The notes under the pieces were generated by a model, which saw only the letters and a program-made list of their open reading frames with translations, ran no database searches and was not told the origin of the DNA. A stretch of 64,000 nucleotides of DNA from contig NZ_LMCQ01000024.1 in assembly GCF_001424835.1 (NCBI RefSeq), positions 204,926 through 268,925 of the forward strand, written 5' to 3'. Position numbers and translations under genes: made by a program. Shown here in pieces: positions 34,042-42,568 of this stretch (positions within the stretch are counted from its first letter, which is position 1; each line of letters begins with the position of its first letter). Source of the stretch: Variovorax sp. Root318D1 (lineage in GTDB: Bacteria > Pseudomonadota > Gammaproteobacteria > Burkholderiales > Burkholderiaceae_C).

Positions 34042-35091
34042 ATGGCCCTGATGGATTTCATCAAGAAACAGTTCATCGACATCATCCAGTGGACCGAAAC
34101 TGGCGACGGTACGCTGGCCTGGCGCTTCCCGATGGCCGAGATGGAAATCCAGAACGGCGCCTCGCTCACCGTGCGCGAGTCGCAGGTCGCGGTATTTGTC
34201 AACGAAGGCCAGGTGGCCGACGTGTTCGGCCCCGGCATGTACAAGCTCACGACGCAGACGCTGCCCGTGCTCACGTACCTGAAGAACTGGGACAAGCTGT
34301 TCGAGTCCCCGTTCAAGAGCGACGTCTACTTCTTCAGCACCCGCCAGCAGGTCGACCAGAAGTGGGGCACGCCGCAGCCCATCACCATCCGCGACAAGGA
34401 CTTCGGTGCCGTGCGCCTGCGCGCCTTCGGCAACTACAGCTTCCGCATCGGCGATGCCAAGCGCTTCCACACCGAAATTTCCGGCACGCGCGACATCTAC
34501 AGCGTGGCCGACCTCGACGGCCAGCTGCGCGGCCTGGTGCTGCAGAACATCAGCAACGCCATCGCCTCCAGCGGCGTGCCCTTTCTCGACCTCGCGGCCA
34601 ACCAGATCCAGTTTGCGCAGGCGCTTGCGGCGCAGCTGGTGCCAGAGTTCGAGAAGATCGGCATCAAGCTCGAGAACATCACGGTCCAGAACGTCTCACT
34701 GCCCGAAGAGCTGCAGAAGATCCTCGACCAAAAGATCGGCATGGGCATGGTCGGCAACGACATGGGCAAGTTCATGCAGTACCAGACGGCGCAGGCCATC
34801 CCCAAGTTTGCCGAAGGTGCGGGTGGCGGCAGCGGCATCGCGGGCGATGCCATGGGCCTGGGCGCCGGCGTGGCGCTGGGCCAGGTGCTGGCGCAGAACC
34901 TCGCGCAGGGCCTGAGCCCGAACGCAGCCGCGCAGGCCGCGGCAACCCAGCAGCAGCCGGCCGTGGCCGTGGTGAGCCCGGCCGACGTGATGACCACGCT
35001 CGAGAAGCTCGGCGAGCTCAAGACCAAGGGCATCCTCACGCAGGAAGAATTCGACGCCAAGAAGGCGGAACTGCTCAAGAAGCTGGTCTAA
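34042..35091 (+). CDS. SPFH domain protein with C-terminal SHOCT domain
   Basis: A 349-residue cytoplasmic or membrane-peripheral protein of the YdjI-like SPFH (stomatin/prohibitin/flotillin/HflK) branch, sometimes called virion core protein-like. The SPFH region spans about 30-240 (NEGQVADVFGPGMYKLTTQTLPVL is typical). After a Gly/Ala/Gln-rich linker, the last 32 residues (LEKLGELKTKGILTQEEFDA) are a SHOCT oligomerisation motif. GAGGAG precedes the ATG. It heads a nine-gene colinear run; SPFH proteins organise membrane patches, so a scaffold role for that system is likely but inferred. Confidence 0.9.
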   Translation: MALMDFIKKQFIDIIQWTETGDGTLAWRFPMAEMEIQNGASLTVRESQVAVFVNEGQVADVFGPGMYKLTTQTLPVLTYLKNWDKLFESPFKSDVYFFSTRQQVDQKWGTPQPITIRDKDFGAVRLRAFGNYSFRIGDAKRFHTEISGTRDIYSVADLDGQLRGLVLQNISNAIASSGVPFLDLAANQIQFAQALAAQLVPEFEKIGIKLENITVQNVSLPEELQKILDQKIGMGMVGNDMGKFMQYQTAQAIPKFAEGAGGGSGIAGDAMGLGAGVALGQVLAQNLAQGLSPNAAAQAAATQQQPAVAVVSPADVMTTLEKLGELKTKGILTQEEFDAKKAELLKKLV

Positions 35092-35100
35092 GTACCGGCA

Positions 35101-36579
35101 ATGGCTGAGCAACCAGGCGCCGAGCGCGCCTACCGTGCGCCTTGCCCCGGCTGCGGCGCACCGGTCGAATTCAGGTCCGCGCAGTCGACCTTCGCGGTTT
35201 GTCCGTATTGCCAGAGCACCGTCGTCCGCCAGGGCGAGACGCTCGCGCGCATCGGCAAGATGGCGGAGCTGTTCGACGACTTCAGCCCGCTGCAGCTGTT
35301 TGCCGCCGGCCGGATCCAGAACCAGCCGTTCACCATCGTCGGCCGGCTGCAATACAGCAACCCCGGCGGGCGCTGGACCGAATGGATCGCCGCACTCGAC
35401 GGCGATCGCACCGGCATCCTCAGCGAGGACAACGGAGCCTATGTCTTCGCGCTGCCCTTCGAGCTGCAACGCGCGGCGCCTCCGCCCACCGAGCTGCGCG
35501 TCGGCGCTACCACCGCATTCAACGGCCAGAGCTACACCGTTTCGTCGAACGAACAGGTGGCGTTGCTTTCTGCCCAAGGCGAACTGCCGTATCTGCCCGA
35601 GCTGGGCCGCGCGTTCCCCATGGTCGAGCTGCGCAACGACAAGGGCCTGGTGCTCAGCATCGACTACGGCACGGAGCCGCCCACCGCCTACCTGGGCCGC
35701 TCGGTGCAGCTGGAGGACCTGCAGCTCACGGGGCTGCGAGACGAATCCGCCAAGGACGAAAAGGGCCGCGCCTTCAATTGCCCCAACTGCGGTGCGCCCG
35801 TCACGGTCAACCTGGCCGACAGCAAGAGCATCACCTGCGGCTCGTGCGACAGCATCATCGACCTGTCGCAAGGCATTGGCGGCGAGCTGAAGCACGCGGA
35901 GCAGAACGAACCCGTTCGTCCGCTCATCGCCATCGGCAGCATTGGCCAGCTGCAGGGCGCGCAATGGCAGGTGGTAGGCTTTCAGCATCGCATGGGCGTG
36001 GAGCCCGGCGACGACGAGCATTTCGGCTGGAACGAGTACCTGCTGTACAACAAGAAGCGCGGCTTCAGCTTTCTGGTCGATGCCGAAGACGGCTGGAGCA
36101 TGGTAAAGCCGACCACCGGCGCGCCGGTGATGGCTGAGAGCGGCAGCAGCGCCACCTACCTGAGCAAGCGCTACGTCCAGCAGTACGCCTACAACGCCGA
36201 GACCACCTACGTGGCGGGCGAGTTCTACTGGCAGGTGGAGCGCGGGCAGAAAACCTTCAACCGCGACTTCGCCAATGGCAATGCGCTGCTTTCGATGGAG
36301 CGCTCGACCAACGAGCTGACCTGGTCTTCGGGTAGCAAGCTCGACAGCGGCGTGGTCTCCGCCGCGTTCAAGCTCGACGACAAGAAGGACATGTTCGTGC
36401 GCGGCGACGCGCTGCCAGTCAGCGCCGCCTCGGGCCTGGGCTGCGGCACCATCATCTTCATCGTGATCGCCGTCATCGTGCTGCTGGTGATCCTGAGCAC
36501 CTGCAGCGGTTCGTCCAGCGGATCGCGCAGTTCGGGCGGATCGTATGGCGGCTACTCGAGCGGCGGCGGCCACAAATGA
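35101..36579 (+). CDS. DUF4178 protein with zinc ribbons and C-terminal membrane anchor
   Basis: A 492-residue protein. A zinc ribbon lies at the N terminus (CPGCGAP ... CPYCQS), followed by a first DUF4178 beta domain, a second zinc ribbon (CPNCGAP ... CGSCDS, about 223-245), a second DUF4178-like domain (about 280-430) and one transmembrane segment (GTIIFIVIAVIVLLVIL, about 453-470), ending in a Ser/Gly-rich tail. The domains are uncharacterised but recur with SPFH, DUF350 and aminopropyltransferase genes elsewhere, as here. It follows the SPFH gene by nine bases. Confidence 0.87.
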   Translation: MAEQPGAERAYRAPCPGCGAPVEFRSAQSTFAVCPYCQSTVVRQGETLARIGKMAELFDDFSPLQLFAAGRIQNQPFTIVGRLQYSNPGGRWTEWIAALDGDRTGILSEDNGAYVFALPFELQRAAPPPTELRVGATTAFNGQSYTVSSNEQVALLSAQGELPYLPELGRAFPMVELRNDKGLVLSIDYGTEPPTAYLGRSVQLEDLQLTGLRDESAKDEKGRAFNCPNCGAPVTVNLADSKSITCGSCDSIIDLSQGIGGELKHAEQNEPVRPLIAIGSIGQLQGAQWQVVGFQHRMGVEPGDDEHFGWNEYLLYNKKRGFSFLVDAEDGWSMVKPTTGAPVMAESGSSATYLSKRYVQQYAYNAETTYVAGEFYWQVERGQKTFNRDFANGNALLSMERSTNELTWSSGSKLDSGVVSAAFKLDDKKDMFVRGDALPVSAASGLGCGTIIFIVIAVIVLLVILSTCSGSSSGSRSSGGSYGGYSSGGGHK

Positions 36580-36638
36580 AGAACAGGGCGGGTTTGCGCT
36601 GATGTCATCTATTACTGCTACTACGAATGGAGGTCCCC

Positions 36639-36857
36639 ATGGGATTTGAATGGCTGAAACCGGGCGTCGTCCTCGGATCGCTCGTGTATGCGCTGCTTGG
36701 CGTGCTGATCTTCTGGCTGTGCTTTCTCATCATCGACAAGCTCACGCCCTATGACCTGTGGGGCGAAATCGTCGAGAAGCAGAACGTCGCGCTCGGCGTG
36801 GTCGTGGCCGCCATGAGCCTTGGCATCTGCGTCATCGTCGCAGCCGCGATCCATTGA
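36639..36857 (+). CDS. DUF350 family small membrane protein
   Basis: A 72-residue protein with two hydrophobic helices (VLGSLVYALLGVLIFWLCFLI and NVALGVVVAAMSLGICVIVA), the pattern of the DUF350 (YjfL-like) family of unknown function. The start at 36639 is chosen because GGAGG stands just before it; the ATG at 36627 would overlap that site. It stands between the DUF4178 and aminopropyltransferase genes and probably forms part of the same membrane assembly. Confidence 0.85.
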   Translation: MGFEWLKPGVVLGSLVYALLGVLIFWLCFLIIDKLTPYDLWGEIVEKQNVALGVVVAAMSLGICVIVAAAIH

Positions 36858-36871
36858 GCGGGGAGGCGGCC

Positions 36872-38413
36872 GTGTCCGCGAGTTCCGCCGATGCGCACGG
36901 GCCGCAGCCCGTCGAGATCGCGCTGCTCGCCAGCGTATTCGTGGTGGCCGCCTGCGGCCTGGTCTACGAACTGACCGCGGCCGCGCTGAGCTCCTACCTG
37001 CTCGGCGACTCGGTGCTGCAGTTCAGCACCATCATCGGCACCTACCTGTTCGCCATGGGCGTGGGCTCGTGGCTCTCGCGGTATTTCGAGCGCCAGCTGC
37101 CGGCGCACTTCTTGCGCATCGAGCTGCTCGTGGCGCTCATCGGCGGTGCGCTGCCTGCCATTCTTTTCCTGGCGAATGCGTACGTGCCCGGCGCGTTCCG
37201 GCTGCTGCTCTACGGGCTCGTGCTGGTGGTCGGCACGCTGGTGGGGCTCGAGATTCCGCTGGTGATGCGCATTCTCAGGCGCAACATCGTGCTCAAAAAC
37301 CTGGTGTCGCAGGTACTCACCTTCGACTACCTCGGTGCGCTCGCGGTGTCGGTTGCGTTTCCGCTCATCCTGGTGCCGCAGCTCGGCATGATCCGCACCG
37401 GCCTGTTGTTCGGCATCATGAACGCGGCCGTGGCCGTGTGGGCGCTGTGGCTGTTTCGCCATGAACTGCGGCGCATCGGCGCCCATGCGCTCGCGTGCTT
37501 TCTTGCGCTTGCGGCGCTCATCGGAGCCTTCGCCTGGGCCGATCGCATCACCACGCTGGCCGAAGACAAGTTCTATCAGGACCGCATCGTCTTCAGCGCC
37601 AGCTCGCCCTATCAGCGCATCGTGGTCACGCGCGGCGAGCTCGGCCATCGCCTCTTTCTCAATGGCAACCTGCAGTTCGCCGAGCGGGACGAATACCGCT
37701 ACCACGAGGCGCTGGTTCACCCCGCCATGGCCGCGCAGGGCGCGCCAAAGAAAGTGGCCGTGCTCGGCGGCGGCGACGGCATGGCGGTGCGCGAGATCCT
37801 CAAGTACCCGTCGGTCGAATCGATCACGCTGGTAGAGCTCGACCCCCACATGACGAAGCTCTTCACCGAGCACGAAACGCTGGCGGCGCTGAACGGGCAC
37901 TCGCTCTCGTCGCCGAAAGTGAAGATCGTCAATACCGACGCGTTCCAATGGCTGCAGCAACCTGGGGACGTTTTTGACGTGATCGTGGTCGACTTTCCCG
38001 ACCCGACCAACTTTGCGATCGGCAAGCTCTACACCAGCAGCTTCTACGCGCTGCTCGAAAAGCGCCTTTCGGCAAGCGGCTACGCGGTGATCCAGACCAC
38101 CTCGCCGCTTGTGGCGCGCAAGAGCTTCTGGACAGTGGCAACCACCATCGAATCGGTCGGCCTGCGGGCCACGCCCTACCACGCGCACGTGCCGAGCTTC
38201 GGCGAATGGGGCTACATCATCGCGAGCCGCAGGCCCTATCGCATGCCCGATGCGCTGCCTTCCGGCCTGCGCTTCCTGGCGCCGTCCACACTGCCCCTGA
38301 TGTTCGACTTTCCGCTCGACATGGCGCGCGTGCCCGCGGAAGTGAATCGCCTTTCGAACCAGACCCTCGTCACCACCTATGAGCAGGAGTGGGGCAAGGT
38401 CATGACGCACTAG
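36872..38413 (+). CDS. membrane-embedded polyamine aminopropyltransferase (spermidine synthase-like)
   Basis: A 513-residue protein. The N-terminal half (about 10-215) has seven transmembrane helices; the C-terminal half is a spermidine synthase fold with the SAM-type site VLGGGDGMAVREIL and the acidic VVDFPDPTN motif where the amine substrate and gatekeeping Asp would lie. Such proteins move aminopropyl groups from decarboxylated SAM to an amine, though the acceptor here is unknown. The start is taken as GTG 36872, six bases after GGGAGG. A SAM decarboxylase gene (speD) lies 8 kb away and could supply the donor. Confidence 0.88.
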   Translation: MSASSADAHGPQPVEIALLASVFVVAACGLVYELTAAALSSYLLGDSVLQFSTIIGTYLFAMGVGSWLSRYFERQLPAHFLRIELLVALIGGALPAILFLANAYVPGAFRLLLYGLVLVVGTLVGLEIPLVMRILRRNIVLKNLVSQVLTFDYLGALAVSVAFPLILVPQLGMIRTGLLFGIMNAAVAVWALWLFRHELRRIGAHALACFLALAALIGAFAWADRITTLAEDKFYQDRIVFSASSPYQRIVVTRGELGHRLFLNGNLQFAERDEYRYHEALVHPAMAAQGAPKKVAVLGGGDGMAVREILKYPSVESITLVELDPHMTKLFTEHETLAALNGHSLSSPKVKIVNTDAFQWLQQPGDVFDVIVVDFPDPTNFAIGKLYTSSFYALLEKRLSASGYAVIQTTSPLVARKSFWTVATTIESVGLRATPYHAHVPSFGEWGYIIASRRPYRMPDALPSGLRFLAPSTLPLMFDFPLDMARVPAEVNRLSNQTLVTTYEQEWGKVMTH

Positions 38414-38419
38414 CCTCGC

Positions 38420-40030
38420 ATGCAACGGCGCGATTTTCTTGGCGTGGCCGGTGCGGCGGGCGCTCTTGCGCTCGCCGGCTGCGAGGCTTCGTTTCCTGCC
38501 ATCGAAGGCGGCTTCACCGGTACCGACATGGCGAGAGGCCATGCCATGCGCGACGGCGGACTGAAGCGCCAGGCACCCGCAACCGTCAAGCGAACGCGCG
38601 TGGTCATTGCCGGAGGCGGAGTCGCAGGGCTTGCCGCGGCGCGCGCGCTGCGTCTTTCGGGCATCGAGGACTTCGCCCTCCTTGAACTCGAAGACACGCC
38701 GGGCGGCAATGCGCGCGGCGGCATGGTTAATGGCATTGCGTGCCCGCTCGGCGCGCATTACCTGCCCGTGCCCAACGGCGATGCGCGCGAAGTGCAGGAC
38801 CTGCTCGAAGAACTCGGCCTGCGTCGCCGCGTGGCCGGCCGCTGGGAATACGACGAGCGCCACCTGTGCCACAGCCCTCAGGAGCGGCTGTTCTTCCGCG
38901 GGGAGTGGCAGGACGGCCTGCTGCCCTTGCACGACGTGGGCGAGAGCACCCATGCGCAATACCGCAAGTTCGCGCAGCGGATCGATGCGCTGCAGCATGC
39001 GGCGCACTTCGCCATTCCCACGCTCCGGGTGGACCCGACGCCCGAGCTGCTCGCGCTTGACGCCCTTCCATTCGAGCGCTGGCTCGACAGCGAAGGCTTC
39101 GGCGACCCGCAGCTTCGGTGGTATCTCGACTACTGCTGCCGCGATGACTACGGTGCCGGCATCGAACAAGTTTCGGCCTGGGCCGGCATTCACTACTTTG
39201 CAAGCCGGCACGGATTTCATGCGCCGGGTTCATCGAGCAGCGGCGCTGACTCGACCCCCGAGCGCGACGGCGTGCTCACCTGGCCCGAAGGCAACGGCTG
39301 GCTTACGCAGCGCTTGGCCGCGCCGCTCGGCGACCGGCTGCGCACCGGCCAGATCGTCACCCGCATCGCCGAGCTGCGTGGCGGTGTCGAGGTCGACGCA
39401 TGGGACGCCGCATCGAAATCGCTGGTGCGCTGGCAGGCCGAGCGCTGCATCGTCGCGCTACCGGTGTTCATCGCGGCGCGCGTGGTCGAGAGCCCGCCCC
39501 CAGTCCTCGCGAACGCCGCCGCTCATGTGCGCTACGCGCCCTGGCTTGTCGCCAATGTGCACTTGCGCGGGCCGCTTGCCGACCGCCTGGGCGCAGCGCC
39601 GAGCTGGGACAACGTGGTGTTCGGCACCCGCGGCCTGGGATATGTCGATGCGCGCCACCAGACGCTCGACCCCACGCCGCGCGGCACTGTCATCAGCTGG
39701 TACCGCCCGCTCGGTCCGAGCCGCTACGACCCCGCCGACGGCCGCCGCCTGCTGCTCGAGCGCCCGTGGGCCGCATGGCGCGACGAGTTGCTCACCGAGC
39801 TTTCGCTGCCACATCCTGATTTGCCGGCGCTGGCCACGCGCATCGAGATCACGCGCTATGGCCACGCCATGGCCATTCCCGCGCCGGGGCTGTTGGCACG
39901 GATGGGTGCGGGATACGGAGGCCACGTTGCCGTCGGGCGGCTCTCGTTCGCGCATGCGGACTGGTCGGGCTACTCGATCTTCGAAGAAGCCTTCACGCGC
40001 GGCCACGTTGCGGGCATGGGCGTCTCATGA
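38420..40030 (+). CDS. FAD-dependent oxidoreductase, Tat-type lipoprotein signal
   Basis: A 536-residue flavoprotein of the amine-oxidase/protoporphyrinogen-oxidase fold. The N terminus is a twin-arginine signal with lipobox (MQRRDFLG ... LALAGC, Cys at 21), so the mature protein is probably a periplasmic lipoprotein. The dinucleotide motif VVIAGGGVAGLAAARAL is near 61-77, followed by GGNARGGMVNG. A flavin enzyme of this fold next to an aminopropyltransferase might oxidise a polyamine or amine product; that is inference. The gene starts 6 bases after its neighbour and overlaps the next by four. Confidence 0.85.
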   Translation: MQRRDFLGVAGAAGALALAGCEASFPAIEGGFTGTDMARGHAMRDGGLKRQAPATVKRTRVVIAGGGVAGLAAARALRLSGIEDFALLELEDTPGGNARGGMVNGIACPLGAHYLPVPNGDAREVQDLLEELGLRRRVAGRWEYDERHLCHSPQERLFFRGEWQDGLLPLHDVGESTHAQYRKFAQRIDALQHAAHFAIPTLRVDPTPELLALDALPFERWLDSEGFGDPQLRWYLDYCCRDDYGAGIEQVSAWAGIHYFASRHGFHAPGSSSSGADSTPERDGVLTWPEGNGWLTQRLAAPLGDRLRTGQIVTRIAELRGGVEVDAWDAASKSLVRWQAERCIVALPVFIAARVVESPPPVLANAAAHVRYAPWLVANVHLRGPLADRLGAAPSWDNVVFGTRGLGYVDARHQTLDPTPRGTVISWYRPLGPSRYDPADGRRLLLERPWAAWRDELLTELSLPHPDLPALATRIEITRYGHAMAIPAPGLLARMGAGYGGHVAVGRLSFAHADWSGYSIFEEAFTRGHVAGMGVS

Positions 40031-41160
40031 AAATCCTGGTGCTCGGTGGCTACGGCAACTTCGGCGCGCGCATTTGCCGCGCGCTGGCATCGGATGCCGG
40101 CATCGAACTGATGATCGGCGGCCGCGACCAGCAGCGCGCCACCGGTTTCGCGCAGACGCTGGGCGGTGCGGCGCGCGGCGTGCGAATCGACGTCCAGGCC
40201 GGCGACCTTGTCGAAAACCTGCGCAGCTTCGGCGTCGAACTCGTCATTCACACCGCGGGCCCTTTCCAGAACCAGGACTATCGCGTGCCGCATGCCGTGG
40301 CGGCAGCCGGCGCGCACTACATCGACCTGGCCGACGGGCGGCGCTTCGTCTGCGACTTTCCCGCTGCGCTCGACGCGGCCTTTCGCAGCGCGGGCCGCAC
40401 GGCCATTGCCGGCGCCAGCACCGTGCCGGCACTGTCGTCGGCGGTGGTGGACCACCTCACCGGAGGATGGCGCAGCATCCGAAGCATCGACACCTGCATT
40501 GCGCCAGCCCAAGGCGCACCGCGCGGCGAAGCCACGCTTGCGGGCGTGCTCGCCTACTGCGGCGAGCCGATCCGGGTCTGGTGCGACGGCGGATGGACCG
40601 ACAAGCCAGGATGGGCCAACCCCACCGCAGTGCGATTCGCGCGCATGAAGCCGCGCCGCGGCGCGCTGTGCGACATCCCCGATCTCGAACTTTTTCCGGC
40701 GCGCTATGTCGGCGTCCAGTCCGTCATGTTTCGCGCGGCGCTCGAGGTCGGCCTTGCGCAGCATGCGTTTGCCTTCATGGCATTCATGCGCCGCATGGGC
40801 CTGCTGCCATCGCCGCTAAGACTTGCGCCGCTGCTGCATTCGGCGGGCCGCGTGTTCGATGCCTTCGGCACCGCGCTGGGCGGCATGGTGGTGCGCGTCG
40901 AAGGCATCGATGCGCGCGGCATGGAAGCGCGCCGCGCCTGGCACATTGCCGCCGACGACAACCACGGCCCCGAGATTCCCTGCATGGCCGCCATCCTGCT
41001 GGCGCGCCGCCTGGCACGCGGCGACGCGCTGCCCGTCGGCGCGCATGCCTGTAGCGGCTTGCTGGCCTTGAGCGAGTTCGAAACCGAGTTCGCGCGCTGG
41101 GGAATGGTGACAGATGTGATTGACGAAAACGCGACGGGCCATGGCGCATCAACGCTTTGA
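40027..41160 (+). CDS. saccharopine dehydrogenase-like oxidoreductase
   Basis: A 377-residue protein with an N-terminal Rossmann fold (VLGGYGNFGARICRAL) and the family phrase HTAGPFQNQDYRVPHA, as in saccharopine dehydrogenase NADP-binding proteins and trans-acting enoyl reductases. The C-terminal region is less conserved. Substrate is unknown. ATGA overlap with the upstream FAD oxidoreductase suggests a shared redox pathway. The 3' end overlaps the next gene by 20 bases. Confidence 0.85.
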   Translation: MKILVLGGYGNFGARICRALASDAGIELMIGGRDQQRATGFAQTLGGAARGVRIDVQAGDLVENLRSFGVELVIHTAGPFQNQDYRVPHAVAAAGAHYIDLADGRRFVCDFPAALDAAFRSAGRTAIAGASTVPALSSAVVDHLTGGWRSIRSIDTCIAPAQGAPRGEATLAGVLAYCGEPIRVWCDGGWTDKPGWANPTAVRFARMKPRRGALCDIPDLELFPARYVGVQSVMFRAALEVGLAQHAFAFMAFMRRMGLLPSPLRLAPLLHSAGRVFDAFGTALGGMVVRVEGIDARGMEARRAWHIAADDNHGPEIPCMAAILLARRLARGDALPVGAHACSGLLALSEFETEFARWGMVTDVIDENATGHGASTL

Positions 41161-41647
41161 ATTCGAAATGCCGGCGTCGTCCGACGTGGTCTTCGATGCT
41201 TTCCACTATCACGTCTGGCGCGCACGCTGGGATTCCTTGGTGAGTGACGCCCGCGTCGTGGGCGGCGCACCGTGCCCGTTCGTCGGCGCGGAAACCGAGA
41301 ACACCGGCGGCGGGTGGCTGCGCGGCCTTTCGATGCGCACACGGTTCATTGCCTTCGACCGACCGCATGTGGCGGCGGCTTCGATGATCGGCTGTTCCTT
41401 CCCTTTCAGCCGCTGGGCTGCCTCCATGCGGCACCGCGACACGCAACCCGGCCGCTCGATGCTGATTTACGTCTACACCATCGAGGCCGGTCCGACGGCG
41501 TTGCGCTGGCTGCTGGAGCCGGTGGTGACCTGGGTCTTTGCACGGCAGACGCAGCGGCGTTTCGGGCGCATGCGTGATTTCCTGACCGAGCACGCGGCCG
41601 AGGTCGTCGAGTGGCAACGGGTGCAGCACGGGAACGGCGCGGCATGA
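41141..41647 (+). CDS. SRPBCC (START-like) family protein, putative
   Basis: A 168-residue protein beginning with the pattern RFEFEMPASSDVVFDAFHYHVWR, typical of the first strand and helix of the polyketide cyclase/START-like SRPBCC fold, which binds hydrophobic ligands. It continues with a strand-rich middle and a long C-terminal helix (RRFGRMRDFLTEHAAEVVEW). The start at 41141 lies inside the end of the preceding gene; a TTG at 41120 is also possible. It overlaps the next gene by ATGA. The assignment rests on fold pattern only. Confidence 0.72.
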   Translation: MAHQRFEFEMPASSDVVFDAFHYHVWRARWDSLVSDARVVGGAPCPFVGAETENTGGGWLRGLSMRTRFIAFDRPHVAAASMIGCSFPFSRWAASMRHRDTQPGRSMLIYVYTIEAGPTALRWLLEPVVTWVFARQTQRRFGRMRDFLTEHAAEVVEWQRVQHGNGAA

Positions 41648-42021
41648 CAACTTCCCTCGAAGACGATCGCCTGCTGCACCTCAGCCTTGTCGCGGTGTGG
41701 CTGCTCACTGCATTCGCCAGCATCGTGGAACTCGACGGCCAGAGCTCGCGGGTGCTCGCCGAGGCCGGCGTTGCTTCGCCGCTCTGGTTGGTTCGGTGCC
41801 TGATCATCGGCGGCGCGGCGGCAGACCTTGTCATCGGTCTCGCTCTGTGGTGGCGGCCGGGCCGCATCAGCTACCTCGCGGCCTTGGCTCTGCTGCTGGT
41901 CATGACGGCGGTAGCGACACTCCTCCAGCCGAGCTTGTGGATGCACCCGCTGGGTCCGCTGCTGAAGAACCTGCCAATCGCCGCGCTGCTCTGGCACCTG
42001 TACCGGCGCATCACGCCATGA
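41644..42021 (+). CDS. DoxX-like membrane protein
   Basis: A 125-residue protein with four predicted transmembrane helices, matching the DoxX-like family pattern (WLLTAFASIVELDGQS in the first helix, RCLIIGGAAADLVIGLALWW in the second). Function is unknown. It is coupled by ATGA to both neighbours, so it belongs to the same translated array as the SRPBCC-like and DUF2269 proteins. Confidence 0.78.
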   Translation: MTTSLEDDRLLHLSLVAVWLLTAFASIVELDGQSSRVLAEAGVASPLWLVRCLIIGGAAADLVIGLALWWRPGRISYLAALALLLVMTAVATLLQPSLWMHPLGPLLKNLPIAALLWHLYRRITP

Positions 42022-42494
42022 ATACCTATCTCGTTCTCAAATGGCTGCACATCGTCTCGAGCGTGCTGCTGGTCGGCACCGGACTCGGCTCGGCCTTCTA
42101 CATGTTCTTTGCCAACCGCAGCGGCAGCGTAGCCGCGCAAGCCGTTGTGAGCCGCTTGGTGGTGCGGGCCGATTGGTGGTTCACCACGCCGACCGCCATC
42201 GTGCAGCCGCTGACCGGCTTCGCCCTGGCTCACATGGCGGGATGGCCGCTTTCCACCCCGTGGCTCGCGCTTTCGATAGCGCTGTTCGTGTTCGCCGGCG
42301 CCTGCTGGGTGCCGGTGGTGTGGCTGCAGATCCGCATGGCAGCAATGGCCGCGCACGCGCACCGCGACATAGCGCCGCTGCCTCAACTCCATGCGCGCTA
42401 TCAACGCTACTGGGAGGTGTTGGGCTATCCGGCGTTCGTCGCCATGGTGGTCGTGTTCTATCTGATGGTGAACAAGCCCGCGCTCCAGTTCTGA
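42018..42494 (+). CDS. DUF2269 family membrane protein
   Basis: A 158-residue protein with four transmembrane helices and the DUF2269 opening LVLKWLHIVSSVLLVGTGLGSAF, with conserved His in the first helix. Related small membrane proteins may bind haem, but this has not been shown for the family. It is the last member of the colinear run that starts at 34042; a 74-base gap follows. Confidence 0.82.
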   Translation: MNTYLVLKWLHIVSSVLLVGTGLGSAFYMFFANRSGSVAAQAVVSRLVVRADWWFTTPTAIVQPLTGFALAHMAGWPLSTPWLALSIALFVFAGACWVPVVWLQIRMAAMAAHAHRDIAPLPQLHARYQRYWEVLGYPAFVAMVVVFYLMVNKPALQF

Positions 42495-42568
42495 GCCTTG
42501 CATGTCATGGCTGCGTCACGCGCAATTGGCATGGTCTCGCGTTTCGACTGAAACCTTTCTTCTTGCTC

